DNA of 64,000 nucleotides from Pomacea canaliculata (lineage: Eukaryota; Mollusca; Gastropoda; Architaenioglossa; Ampullariidae): assembly GCF_003073045.1 (NCBI RefSeq), contig NC_037593.1:16668725-16732724 (forward strand), read 5' to 3'. A program made the translations under genes and the position numbers. Shown one piece after another: positions 38,862-52,009 of the stretch. Each line of letters opens with the position of its first letter. Position 1 is the stretch's first letter. The notes below the pieces were generated by a model that was given only the letters and a program-made list of their open reading frames with translations, was not told where the DNA came from and did not search any database.

Positions 38862-39603
38862 TTTTTGACTGGATCGAACCCTTGTCATTGTCCCTGCCCA
38901 AATAAAACACATTTGGTCAGAAAATTTTTGCAAATTTTCTTAAATGTAGAATCTTTTAAAAATCTTCAAACACATATCTGATTCTTGTTTTCTGAAATGT
39001 CATATTTGCTAAATGCATGACACAATTTTTTTTCTGCATTGATCTTTGCTATGTTTGCCCATAAAATTATACTTTGATCCTATTGAACGGCAGTTAATAA
39101 CAGGAAAATACTGAAGTGTCAAACCTCCGTTGCACCAAACTATCGTTTTCAAGGTTTTGGCAACGACAGAGACGGGACAGAGACCTGATACCACAGGCAA
39201 ACAGACACCAATGTATGAGACACTAAGTACATTCTCGAGAGACATGACAAGCATTGCATACAAACAGGCGTTTAACGGGAAATGTAGCAAGTAGCACACA
39301 TTATCAAACATGGACGATTGTAACATTATAGATGATGGCCATGTAAACTACTTGCCACAGATAGCCACGTATTTGACAATCTGTCCGGTTAAGAAAGTCC
39401 CTCGCGAAGCTGCTCCGCTGTAAGACGTGCACGTGAGACTCGCTGTCTTCAGACTGATGCTGATGTGCACGTGAGACTCGCTGTCGTGAGACTGATGCTG
39501 ACGTGCACACTCCCAGCGCCCCCTCCCCCTGTTACTAACCGTCAAACGTTCGCAGTCCGGCATTGCAGCGCTGCACAGCGTCAACGTCTACTGACGCAGA
39601 CTA
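38862..39603. promoter_or_regulatory. 5' flank of copy C, left of the LINE
   Basis: Aligns with the 5' flanks of copies B and E. A stretch of about 41 bp with CACGTG (GTGCACGTGAGACTCGCTGTC) is tandemly doubled at about 39426-39507, whereas B and E have one copy. The flank is cut at about 39603 by the LINE and resumes at about 42682. Confidence 0.45.
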
Positions 39604-42600
39604 AGATTACTGTACGTCTATTGTGAATGATGATGGGTCTAGTGTTGACCCCCTTACATCAGAAACGCTCGATATTACAAGTTCGTCTGAGAGTCAGATA
39701 GTTCAGACTCAATTGTTATGTGGCCTTCTCAACGCCCAGTCGGTCGTCAGGAAGGCTGTGGACATTCACGATATGATTATTGACAAGTCACTGGATTTGC
39801 TGTTGCTCACTGAGACGTGGCTTAGGGAGGCTGGAGATGAATTTGTTATTAGGCAAATCACTCCTGTGGGATATTCGTTCATTCACAATCCCAGGTCTGG
39901 AGATAGATGTGGTGGTGGGATTGCTGCTGTATACAAGAAATCCGTGCTTTTGAGGCCGTTGGTGTCAGAAACGTTCAAGACTTTTGAGTCACTCAGTTTT
40001 GCCCTCACTCGTGGTTCACTGACGTTTCATGTCTTGCTTCTATATCGCCCTCCTTACTCTAGAAACAACAAAGTGACTAATTCAGCGTTCTGTGAAGAGT
40101 TTATTCCCCTGGTCTCCAACCTAGCTGCTGCCAACAAATACTTGTTAATTCTTGGAGATGTGAATCTTCATTTTGATGTGCCATCTGACCCTGATACGAA
40201 GAGACTTTGTCAGCTGTTGGATTCCCTTGATCTTGTTCAACATGTCAACTCCCCTACCCACTGTAAGGGTCACACCTTGGACTGGGTTATTGCGAGACCC
40301 GGCCATCACACTGTTAGGTCTATTGTTGTGGAAGACCTGCAACTTTCGGATCATTTTCTTGTGTTTGTTTACTACCAGCATGTCAAGGCCTGGCTTACCG
40401 AGAAAGACTGTGTACACTAGAAATGTGCGGGCATGGACTCTGATTCTTTTCGTACTGAACTTCAGCGTTCTGCTCTCCTGGTCTCCCCTCCTGACAATGT
40501 GGATGAGCTTGTGGCTCTGTACAACAGCACCCTGACTGCTCTTCTTGACAAGTTTGCGCCTGTGAAAAAGAGGTGCATTACTGAGCGTCCTGATACTGCG
40601 TGGTTTACTCCAGAGGTACGCCGAGCCAAGAAGGTCAGGCGTCAGGCGGAGCGCAAATGGCGCAAGAGTAGATTGGAGGTGGATCGTCAGATTTATCGCC
40701 ATACAAGGAGCCAGTGTTCAGCCATCATTGTCAAAGCTAGGTCGCGGTATGTTATGAATATTCTAAGCTCTGCAGTTTCTGATTCTCGCAAGATGTTCGC
40801 AGTTGTGAATGGTCTCCTGGGTAAAGATGTGACTCAGCCTGTTCTTCCAGAGATGGATGATCAGATCGCTGCCAGTACACTAAGTGCTTACTTTGAAGAC
40901 AAGATAAAGACCATCATGGACAGCTTCAGTGACTCGGTTGCTACTGTGGAGCAAACCAGTGACTTGTTTTGTGGCACGCCCCTCTCTAACTTTCAACCAG
41001 TGACAGAGGATGAACTAATTGAAATTAGTTCGGCGTTGTCGCCCAACCACGTCTGTGGATGATCCTATCCCACTAGTGTTCTTCTCCAGCACCTTGACAT
41101 TCTACTTCCTGTACTAGTTCGCATAGTCAATGCTAGCCTTTTCTCTGCCTCTGTACCCAGACAATTTAAAACAGCCGTGATCAAGCCTATCTTAAAGAAG
41201 CACAACTTGGACCCTAGCTTGTGTAAAAACTATAGACCTGTGTCGAATTTGCCTTTTGTTTCGAAACTTGTGGAGCGTGTCGTTGCTCAGCAGTTGACAT
41301 TCCACCTGGACCGCTACAGCTTATTGGATAAATTCCAGTCGGCGTATAGACCCAAGCACAGCTGTGAGATAGCCCTTCTGCGTCTTATGAACGATCTTCT
41401 GTGCAGTGCGGATGCAGGGAAAGTGACTCTTGTGGTCCTCCTGGATCTGAGTGCGGCCTTCGATGTCATTGATCACACCACTCTACTAACTCGTCTCCAG
41501 ATGGAGGTGGGCATTGGTGGTCCCGCCTTGCAGTGGTTCCATTCCTACCTCAGTGATCGCACACAAAGGGTGATGGTCAATCAAGCTTCTTCAGTGACAG
41601 TTCCACTGCTGTGCGGTGTCCCGCAGGGCTCTGTTTTGGGCCCGGTTCTATTTTCGATTTACACATCTCAGCTTGGTCCTCTCATTGAGAAGCATAATGT
41701 GAACCGTAAGATGTTTGCAGATGACACTGAACTCTATTTTTCATTTAGTACTGACAGTGAGGCGGTGCGTGAGGCAGTTTGTGCTGTAGAAGATTGTTGC
41801 TTAGAGGTCAAGTCATGGATGCTGAGGAATAAACTCAAGCTTAATGATGAGAAGACAGAGGCGATGCTATGTGGTTCCAAGCTTAGCCTTAGTAAAGTCT
41901 CTCTAGACTCCATCCAAGTGGGTCAAGCTAGAATTCCTCTCTCCAGCTCCGTACGGAACCTTGGACTCTATGTTGACAATCTTCTAACTATGTCTGATCA
42001 TGTCAGTTCTGTAGTCAAGGCGTGTTATTTCCATATCCGCACTCTTGGACGACTCCGACCCAGTCTTAATAAGAAGACTGCAAATGCAGTTGCTGTGTCC
42101 CTCATCGGTTCTACATTAGACTATGCCAACAGCTGCCTCTGGGGGATTTCAAAGAGCGAGTTGTCGAGGCTACAGCGAGTGCAAAATACGGCTGCGAGGA
42201 TAGTGGCAGGAAAGAAAACAACTGACCATATTACTCCTGTACTTCGTGACCTACATTGGCTTCCTGTGGAGAAGCGAATTGAGCATAAATTGTTAACCTT
42301 AACCTATGGCTGTCTTCATGACCTTGCGCCTGCCTATCTGCAAGAACTCATTCGCTGTTACCAACCCCAGCGGAACCTTCGTTCAGCAGCACACTTCAGA
42401 CTTGAACGACCGAGTGTTCAGTCAGGGAATGCTAATAAGAAGACTGCGGGTTTCAGATCCTTCTCCAATGTAGCCCCGCTTTTGTGGAACTCGCTTCCCC
42501 TCTCGACCAAGGAGTCTGATAGTATTGGATCTTTCAAGAAAAATCTGAAGACTCACTTGTTTAAACTTTTTTGAAGTTTTCATTTGACCTGCAGTTTGGT

Positions 42601-42681
42601 GGCTGCTGGGATCACCGCGCATTGAGCGCATCTTTGTGATGCGGATACTGGCGCGCTATAAAACTACATCATCATCATCAT
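39604..42681 (+). mobile_element. LINE of the CR1/L2 group, nearly full ORF2
   Basis: Non-LTR retrotransposon; ORF2 encodes an apurinic-type endonuclease and a reverse transcriptase that together copy the RNA at a nicked target. Endonuclease at 39623-40420 (LLLTETWL, ILGDVNLHFD, LDWVIA, LSDHF). A linker follows at 40433-41062. The reverse transcriptase is at 41177-42574 (LDLSAAFDVIDH, GVPQGSVLGP, FADDTELYF), with the C-terminal DHITPVLRDLHWLPVEKRIE typical of CR1/L2. It is not continuous: frame changes near 40370-40432 and 41050-41075 separate the parts. No ORF1 is seen, so it is 5' truncated or of an ORF1-less kind. The 3' end is GCGCTATAAAACTA plus an ATC-repeat tail (42665-42682). It interrupts the copy C 5' flank. 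Relatively young. Confidence 0.92.
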
Positions 42682-43060
42682 CACGTTCTGTGCTCGTGAG
42701 ATCGTTCTCTTGGCAGCTGTGGTTACAAGGGTGCAGCTGTGTGTAGCATCATGTTTGGTGTAGAGTCTTTTTCTATAATTGTCACTTGCGTGTGTGTGTG
42801 CGTAGCTGTCCCCTTAAAACGTTTGCCTCTGGGTGTTAACCTTGTGCTGTTTTCACAGTTTGCATACAATCGACCTACACTTTTATTGCCACTCTCCCGT
42901 CAGACTTTCCCTTTATGATGGAAACTACACTTGTTGGGTATTAAAGACCAACCCGGATGTTTCGCGTTTTTTTTATAGATGATTTCGATAGATTCAGGCG
43001 ATTTAAAACTAACCTGTAAATTTCAGCATCTGAAACTCAACCGTTAATTAATTATCTGCT
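42682..43060. promoter_or_regulatory. 5' flank of copy C, right of the LINE
   Basis: Resumes the alignment with copies B (31160-31560) and E (58935-59180), starting at CACGTTCTG-GCTCGTGAGATCG. Confidence 0.5.
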
Positions 43061-45114
43061 AACAAAGTACGTGATTTGTACCTGCTAAATCTCCCTTTTG
43101 TGTCCTACGTCACGATAGTGGTCACACCAATCACCGCAGTCAACAACAAACAGACACAGAGAATGAGCGACATGTCAGATTCTACGTAAACATTTTTCGT
43201 GGTATGTTAGCAACTTTTTGGAACAGTCTATTAAATTTCATTGGCACATGAAAAATACGTTTACAAAAATGTCACGAAATGCACAAAAGAAAAAAACGAT
43301 TGGATGATGATAATGATGATGATGATGATGATGATGATAATTATAATAATAAAAGGAATTTATATAGTGATCTAGCAGAATGCTGAATCCACCTTGCAAG
43401 AGAAAGGCTAAACATTTTTATTAGAATTTGTAAGTGGTTTACCTACCCTTTTGTGTTCTCCTTTTACGTATGCTCCTCTCGTCTTTACACTGGGCAGTTG
43501 TTACAAGCTGGCTCTGGACACTAGTAGTGGTGTTGGTTAGCGTTGCCGATGTACACGTGACTGTGGTGTTGTTATGATGAATGATGTTATAAATGTCCAA
43601 ATGACCCACATTAAAGTATGGTTTAAGTAAAGGGAGATAGTCCTACATTTCCCAAGAGTGATAGTCCAGTAGTGCAGTCCCTTTGCTCGCATAAAATTTG
43701 TGATTTTCATCATAATGAATTTTCCCTAGAAAGATCATTGGTTTTTTTTTAAACTAAACACTGCCATAATGAAAAAAATATTTGTTTTTTACAGAGTTGT
43801 AAATTATTGCAATGTTTGACGCTTATTTCATGTGCACTGAATATTAACAAACATTTTCTATGTGTAAATAAGTGACAGAAAAGTGCATTTAATTATCAGG
43901 GGAATAGATTTTACCTAACGTACGTGCTGCTTGTGATAATATTGTAGACTTTTAATTGTAATAATGCTTTATAGTAAAGATAACCTCAAGAAACAATCAT
44001 GACAGGATTCCACGGAAGAAATCGTATTGTTAAGAACATAAACATGTATGAGTAATACTATTTATAGTAGCATTTGTAGCGGAACGAATGCGTGTCAATG
44101 ACGTCAAATTAATAGCCTGAATGCATATGTATGACGTCAACAGATTCTTTACGTCAGAGAGTGGGGAGTACAGGAGCGGGACATGTCGACATGGAGCTAA
44201 AAATAGAAGACGACCATTTGAAATTTTTTTTTTGAGTAAACACCAACACTAACATTGTGATTCTGCTGTCCGATGGAGGAACGCGTTTAAAGAAAGTTGA
44301 GAAGAATAGAAAGTTTTATTCATTCAATGAAAGTCAACTGTGAGGTGATTGCGGAGTTTTATACGAGACCGTGTGACTGTGCTATTGGTTGGATTGTGTT
44401 CACGTGACCAATGACTGGACTTCGTGTACTTGAAAGACAGTGTGTGGCCGGTGACTGACTGAACTACACAAACCTTTCTGTGCAACTGAAGACGACGAGA
44501 GAACAATGCAGATAATTACTGTGCGCCAAGAGTGATGTTTATAAAGAGTTTAATTTGTAGGGAATTATTTTTACTGAGGTGATCAGCATCCTTGGTGATC
44601 TTCCCTGGGATGAGTTGGTAAATGATTTTAACTAGATATTTGTTTATTGTTATAATAACAGTTTTATAGAAAAGCACTGACAAATCTTTAATTTTTGTGT
44701 TAAAAGGCTGTAACAGATCTGTTATTCGGTTTCGTTAAAATTAAAAAATAGAAGCAGATACAAAAAAATGAGTACATAGGGTTTTATAAAAACGTGAGTA
44801 AATGTAATTGTACTGACATAATGTGCACATAGCAAACATACATATACTAAAACTGAATCTTTCATTTTTAAGTTTAAAACAAACAAAACAAATCAAATTA
44901 TTAAAAAAAACCCAATTATTTAAAAGTAGCATCTCTTCGCAGATTAAACATTTACATTGATGTACACATCTAGAGAAGCAGTTCAAGGACAGTTACTTAG
45001 CCGACGTCCCACCACTTCGTCAAACGCTAGAAAGAAAGTAACTGTCAGGGTCACACATGCATTCTTCCTTTCAGGATGATGTGGTGGATTTCGGCATAAA
45101 AAAGGTTCAGTGTC
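43061..45114. other. Intergenic DNA; 3' flank of copy D
   Basis: Holds a GAT/ATG microsatellite (43304-43340), a duplication-unit block at 43570-43700, another at 43730-44060 and the CRE-like block listed separately. No gene seen. Confidence 0.5.
44090..44245. promoter_or_regulatory. CRE-like block, second copy
   Basis: TGACGTCA at 44099-44106 and 44132-44139, degenerate TTACGTCA at 44149-44156; spacing within 1-3 bp of the block at 14491-14544. Also shared are ACATGTC and (A)AATA(A/G)AAGACGACC downstream. Lies about 0.9 kb past the copy D stop. Confidence 0.45.
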
Positions 45115-48003
45115 TTATGATAACAGATCCATCCTACCAGATTGCTTGAGGACATGGCGGCCGACCTCCGCAGTGAAGTCAGTCCCTTCCTTTAATTTCT
45201 TAGGCGTCTCCCATGACTTAGCGGGCTTTGGATAGGTCACGTGCACGGCGTGTACATCTGTGACGTTGAACGGCAGCGTCGGTTTTCTGTCGTTCATGCC
45301 ACGTCGGAAGTCTTTCTCCCACGTCGGGTGGCATATGTCGATGTAGCATATCACCTATGAATTATTACAAAAATACCCCACCCCATTTGTTAGAGGTCTT
45401 GGGAAAGTGCAATTTTCTTTTTATGACTGGGTAATGCTAGGGTGTGAGCTATTACATTACAGAATATGCAATAACCACCTTCCATTTCCGGAATAGAGGT
45501 CTACAACAGTATCATGAAAGAGGATACACCTTGTGAATTAACTTTTATCAGCACATACATCTAATTCACAAATAGTCTCAGCTGATGTCTGTTATTATTT
45601 TTTGTTTGTTTGGTTTTTTTTTGTTTTTTTTTTTGCTGTCTTCTTTAACTTTGTCATAATAATGTGGGTCTATTTATCAGCTCTCACCTGTAAGCGGGTA
45701 TAGACGTACATCTCGTCGGGTAGTGTTCATACACCCGGTATGGCAACTGGATGGCCGTGAAAGCTGTATGTGACTGCCGGTAGTGACGAAACGCGCTCAG
45801 CCAATGACGTAACCAGGGAGCCTGAGGTCGGGCCATGATGACACCCAGGTTGAAGGAGTCAGGCCAGGAGTTATAGGCTGGCCAGTCGAACGTGGCCACG
45901 ACCGGGTACTGTAGCAGCCAGTCCGGCACCCGACTCGTCCACACGGCGTCAGTGTCCATGTAGGCACCGCCGTAATTCAAAAGAAAGATGGCTCTGCCCG
46001 CACGAGAGGGAGACGATGTGATGAGAGCGGCTTCATGATAGTGGTAGTCAGCGGAGATAATGATAGGCATATTGTACGAGACATAAGGAGGAGAAAGACT
46101 AAGTGACGGAGAAAGAGGAAGAACAGACAAATGACTGAACACAGGCAGCAAGAAGGTAGATAGGCAAGAGGACTAACAAATGTTGAGGAGCAATTAAGTG
46201 ATTATGAAATCATTGCGGAATCATTTGTTATTATTTTCATTTAACAACGTTGCTGGCAAGCTCACTGGATTAATGCCATGAACTATTTCCTAAAAAAAAG
46301 TACAACTGTGCAATTAGATTGCATATTTCGATACATTATTACCCATAACTGGAAACCTTCACTTGAATTCAGCACACTAAAGTTACCTATCTGCTCATCT
46401 GTTACAAAAATTGTGTTGCACGGTGGAATTACCAACAGATTCAAAAAGGTCATTGTTAAGAAACGTAAATCTCCTTTTGTTTTAAGAGAGGCTAGGTTTC
46501 CTTTGTTATACCAATTAACACTTAAAAAACAATTTGTAATTACCATATGTAATGTCAGTTTTTAATATCAACCTCTTAACCTCATATTTATTTGAGTTTA
46601 GACGCTAGTACAGTAAATCATCTAGTCAATACTCAAATACTTAGTAAAGTCCTCAATAGAGTGTACACATCCTAACCCTGATGAGCCAAGCTACAGTCAC
46701 AAGGCCATTACATCTGTAAGAAAAATATAAGCGAGCACACACACACACACACTGAAAGACATTTTATGGACTGTCAATACCTGAGGAGGTCGCTGTTGGC
46801 TGGAAGAATAGGGAAGTTCATCTGGAACATGGAACTCGGCCTTTCAATTCTGACGAAGGTGACATTCTCAGAGCGTAGCAATCGCCACCATTCGCCTTCA
46901 GGTTCCACGTTGCCATGGACATACACGTGTTGAAAGCCCCCGACGTAGAGGGCGCTGATCATGCTCAGGAACTTGGAGAAGGGCAGGTCACGGTCAGCGG
47001 CTGCGGGGTCAGCCTTCAGCCACACGTAGTGCGCGATACGCGGGATGGGTCGGCTGGGGTCAGGAAGGGCAAGTATCGGGGAGCGCCTGCCGTAATACAG
47101 CCAGCGAGCCAGCTCCGCGAACGGCGTCTGCCCTTGCCACACGTCACGGGGATGTACGTCACTGTCGACTATGATGCAATGAATGTCGTCAACAGGCACC
47201 GTGTACTGCTCCGCTGTGACGCAAGAGGATTTGGCTGACTTGACGTCACTGAGGTAGTCATGTGACTTTGTGTTGTTGAAGCCACGCTGCACGATCAGCA
47301 CTCCACGACTGACGTCCTCGCCAGACAAGGCCAACCATAACGGCATGTGTTCTATTCCTGTAGGCAGACGAGGAATAAGGGCATTTTCGCCCAGAACAAT
47401 TCCTCCTTCTGTCGGCAAGAGCTCCAACACAGCCTTCAGTGAGTCTTTTCTCCCACAAGTACCAGAGACCTGAAGAAGCTGGAAATTGGGGACGGAGTAT
47501 TTGAACTCGTCAAACCAGGTGTTGTAGAGGTTGCCGTCGCTCTGCGGCAGATGGTCGTGTAGAAAGATTATCTTTGAGGCTCGAAGAATCCTGATGGAGG
47601 AGAGGAGAACAAGGTAGTGTCGAAAGAGGAACTGCTTCTCACCGCACCACAGATAGTACACTGTCCGAGGCAGGCCTCCCATCGTCAGACCGACGCTTAT
47701 ATCCACACCTGGCCAGGTGTCTTGGACGAAGAGGTCCCGGTATAGAGGCATAGGCGGCCTTTTTTGATCCTGCGGGGGCTTGTTAGGGAGAAGGACCTCG
47801 ATTTTGTTTTGAGTCAGACAAGCCTTCTCATTTTCGCTCTTTAATCTAGCGATTTCATTTAAACTATCCTGACAGTTCTGCAGAGAAAGACTCGATCGGG
47901 AATTTTTCTGGATAAACAGAAATTGCCCAACTGCCAGCAAAACAACTCCGAACACCGTTGCTCTCAACAGTATTTTCTTGTAGTTCAGATTCCAGCCAGC
48001 CAT
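45115..48003 (-). CDS. DXD glycosyltransferase copy D (GT32-like), best-preserved exon 1
   Basis: Transfers a sugar from a nucleotide sugar; acceptor unknown. Exon 1 46781-48003, exon 2 45688-45993, exon 3 45115-45354, about 589 residues. Order: short cytosolic end, anchor about residues 11-31, charged stem 36-68, Pro-rich linker 70-86. Half 1 has PRTVYYLW at 112-119, EGGIVLGENA at 199-208 and SRGVLIVQR at 232-240. Half 2 has PRIAHYVW at 321-328, YVHGN at 361-365, then NYGGAYMDTDAVW with D421-T-D423 and FNLGVIMARPQ. The two halves look like repeats, with DTD in half 2 against GEN in half 1. A type II anchor suggests Golgi. Exon 1 is fully open; one G is missing in a GGGG run near 45720, shifting the end of exon 2. 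Its 5' flank differs from the other copies. Confidence 0.88.
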
Positions 48004-49479
48004 TGCTGTTGCCTGGTGATCGGACCCTTGTCAGCTCTGCAAAGAATTGATATTTTATTGCTAGCGTAGATCAAGCGGGAATGAGGAAGAAATTACATTC
48101 ATCGCTAAATAAATCGAAATTGTTGTGGATTATATCCTCTGCTTAGGCTCAACATTTGACCTCATTTCAGAAAGGCATGTGGACAATAAGAACACGAACT
48201 AATATTAATCCCTGGACTGATGGCAGTTAGCTGATAAAATGACGACATAGCTTCCGGTTTATTCACATTTCAGATTAACTACATGTACTAAAACGAGGCA
48301 TTAGACGACATAGCTTCCGGTTTATTCACATTCTTTGTTCCGGCTCGCCGAGACTAACAGCGGATCACTTCGCAAGAGGCCAAGAGTGAGTCTCGGCATA
48401 CAGACATCAGTCCATCAATACACGTCCATGATCAGACTATTTCCGTATCGTTATCACAATATTCATGTACCGACTGTAGTATTACAATAGATAACACAAT
48501 TAACTTAGAAGATGAGGTTTGGTATATATGGCAAGATCAACATGAAGCAGAATTTACTGAATATTTTAAAACAAAGGCAGAGACAGAACTCTCTACCTTT
48601 TTAGCCGCTCTTGATAACAGTGTTGAAGATGGGTCTCCCTGTTTTGTGAATTTTTTTTTCAGAAAGCGGCCTACCCATGAAGTCAAAGCACACTGCACGA
48701 AAATCTTGGGCCCATCTCCAGAAAGTGAAACACGGAATGTGCACGTGCACAGGAAGTAAAACTCAAGCAGTAAGAATATTTAGGATGAGCAATATCCGGT
48801 CTGACTTACAAAAATACCTCGACCTCAAAAAGTACGTGCCAACATAAGTGTTGGCAGTTATTTTAAAAATGATATAGCCTTAAACTAGGTTTAGTTATCA
48901 AGGGGCTCAGCTTCATATGTATTGTCATCTCTGGGATCTTCATGTCTAGAATTCACTTTCGCATTTTCCTTTCGAGTTTTGCGAGCATCAGCTAATGTAG
49001 CAGCATCAGCATCCCATCTTTCTGAGCTCATAAATGAAGAGTGATGGGATGAACATCAACGTATATTTTTTGTCATTAATGAGATCGGTTCAAAAGCTAT
49101 TTCATTAATAACACAAATCGCACACAGAACTGAATCCTCAGGAAAGAAGTCTGGAGGCAGTGTGACCTATTCATGGAGTTTTGTGATATTTAGCTTGAGT
49201 AAAACAATCTAAGTCACACCCACCCAACCTTTGTTATTTAGACAGTTTGTGTTTAGGAGTATGGCCACATATTTGTGTGTTTGATTGATACAGTCTATTT
49301 TCTCCTTTACTTGCTGATTGTCAGGGTATAGGTTTGACTTATCGCAAGGGAAAGTTACCAGTACACAGCACTACCCGACAAATCTTCTCTGATTCAATAT
49401 CCTTGAAAAAGACTCATCACATCAGTTGTTCGGAGCAGGCTCCTGTTTTAAGCTGCTATTTTATAATTAGCCACAGGTT
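48004..49479. other. Intergenic DNA 5' of copy D, unlike the other copies
   Basis: Does not align with the B/C/E 5' flanks. Contains a 26-bp direct repeat (CGACATAGCTTCCGGTTTAT..., about 48242 and 48307). A possible LINE linker remnant lies at 48505-48660 (FTEYFKTKAETELSTFLAAL, plus strand, then stops), not firm enough to call. Confidence 0.45.
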
Positions 49480-49925
49480 TGTACAAGTTTACATGCTTGA
49501 TAATAGTTGGGATAAATTTAAAAATAAACACGATCCCGTTATAATATTCAGGTCAACCACTTTAGGTTTCTGGGCTCCATCATCTCCAAAGATCTGAGTT
49601 GGGAAGTCAATATAGTTTCTACTGTCAAGAAGGTCCAGCAACGTTTTTACTTTCTTCTGCAGCTGACAAAACTTGGCATAAGAAGGAATTAAATTTCTGG
49701 ACGGTGATACAGAGTGGACTGACATTCTCTGTCACCGTGTGGTATGGCAGTTCCACCCAAAAACAGAAAGTCCTACTCGACCTGGTGTTGTATTGGCGAT
49801 AACCTAACCCTCTGTGGGTACAGTCTACATCCACCCCAGTCTCTGCACGAAGCACGATTGTGACAGATCCTTCCCACCCGGCCAATGACCTCTTTTCTCT
49901 CATGACCTCTGGGGTCAGGTAAAGA
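49480..49925 (+). mobile_element. LINE ORF2 C-terminal fragment, decayed
   Basis: Reads, with frame changes and stops, as the region after the reverse-transcriptase core: FRFLGSIISKDLSWEVNI, VKKVQQRFYFLLQLTKLGI, TVWYGSSTQKQK, and DPSHPANDLFSLMTSGVR. This series is typical of the C-terminal part of Jockey/CR1-like ORF2 proteins. No 5' part or 3' tail identified. Inactive. Confidence 0.7.
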
Positions 49926-52009
49926 CTTGTCCCGGCCAAAACTTCTCGGGTAAGACATAGTTTCTTTGCGTTTAGCCTTCGGAGTAATTAGTAGAAATAA
50001 AAATTAGATTAATTAAGAACACGGCAATAAACACAAAGAATAGTTAGAATATGTACAAACATGGTGGTTGATATCTGAATTAACAGGTTTTTTTAAAAAA
50101 ATAATTGTATTATATTGTGGCTAAAGCACTATCAACATGTGGTACATGTTTGTTTTTTCGGCATGCTTAAGATGAGTAGTACGCCTCTGTAGGTAATCAA
50201 AGGGTTTTGAACAGGTTTTATAGGAAGACTGAATGCCTTTCTTTGGAGATCTGAGGTAAGGTTGTTTGAAAGAACACTGCGATAATATTTCAGGTTTGTC
50301 TTGAGTATGAATATAAATATAAAAGCAAGGAAATAAGCGGAAAACATCACTGTCGTGTTATAAAACCACTCAACCCCTCCCGACCACTTCCTCTCACTGT
50401 AGAAGAAAATGTTGACAATAATGGCAGCCGATAAATCTTCTCTCTGCCAGCACACAGTAAAGGTGGAAGAGCCAGACACTAAAACACCGTGCCGGACTCT
50501 TTCACCTATGTAGGCTTAGTCATAATTTTGTCGTGTTTCTGCAACTCAATATCTACAATTATTACTTCACTAACGGCAGACAACTGTAAAGTGACTTTGT
50601 CATACTTACAACTTTTCCTTGATTCCAATCGCTCGTTATCCACGTTAATGAAGCTGGAATGGTGTAGTATAGTCTGTAGAGGACGCTCACAGTCACAGAA
50701 AGAAAGGAAGAAACTAAACCGCTCACATACCTTCGACCTTCTTTTCTGATTTGCGCACGGCACTAAGTGAACTGTGAAATGCTGTTTGGACGTTGCCATA
50801 GGAAACGAAAGACTCTTATTAGTGAGACTAGCAGAATTCAAATCTTCTTTTTTTTTCTAAACGCTTACACAGAATCGGCGGTGATTTCGACCGCAGAAGT
50901 CCGTTCACTAAGTTAAATCATCATTCTTTAATTTTTTTCTGTTGCAACGGCCACAGAATGGAAAGTAGTTCTCCTCCCTCCGCAAGTGACATGTTGAGAA
51001 GAAACCAGTGTCTGATAGTCACATTTACTAGTTCATTAAAATATGATCCTGGGCGATGAAACCATAATAAATGAGGAATTTGCAACCATTTTTTCTGAAA
51101 TAATCTAACTTCACTCTAAGGGTAATTTTTTTGTTGTTGGTGTCTTATGGCATCAAACCTGTTTCAGGAGACAGGTGAGTCATTGCAGAAGACCCTGGAA
51201 TAGTTTTTTTTTTCTTTATTATTCTACAACTAACCTTAGTGTATAACAAGGCAACTAGAATGTGAAAGAAACTCCTTTTTCTTACCTGTGTTGTTTTGAA
51301 AGTTTCTGCTCGCACACTCCAAGTTTCACATTTATTTACGTGTCAAATTAAAAATTACAAATATAATATGCTGGCATGTAATATAAAATTTTATCAGGTA
51401 AATATTGGTTAAATGGTGGTTAAATAATGGTAGAATCTTATGTCTCTCTACATAGCTTTAGCAGGAATATATGAATACCACAAATGCTGCTAATACATTT
51501 GCATATGGTAAATATTGGTCTTAACTGTAATAGTCAAATAAAAGTAATGATGCTTTAATTGTAAAAGTATCTTTGGTTTTGCTTTTGATATTGGTTTTCT
51601 AAAGTTCTTACAACGGGTGCAATTTACAAAATGCAACATGTAAACCAGTAATGTTTTTATACCAGTGTGTTCCTTAAAAATGTCTGCAGACAACCTAATC
51701 ACAACTGTTAGGTTTGACATAATTAAAATTTCTTTTTCTGATGGTTTGAGAGAAGAGACTTGAAAACCATGAAAATGAAAACTATGAATGTACACACCTT
51801 GCAATGCATTCATTTGAGGAACATCAAGTTATTCAGGTAGGTGACACACAAATGAGTTATATACAAACTCTGTAGTATCTACATTTTAGACAAAGCACAT
51901 TATACAGGTTAGAGAGAAATGCACACTACTGCAATACAAGCACATGCGAACATCTATATATATATATACAAATGTTATCTTGCAAGCGATACATGGTTTA
52001 TAAAAGAAA
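49926..52009. other. Intergenic DNA, no gene seen
   Basis: AT-rich; short open frames of about 100 codons on both strands have no recognisable content. (TA)n at about 51955-51968. Confidence 0.5.
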
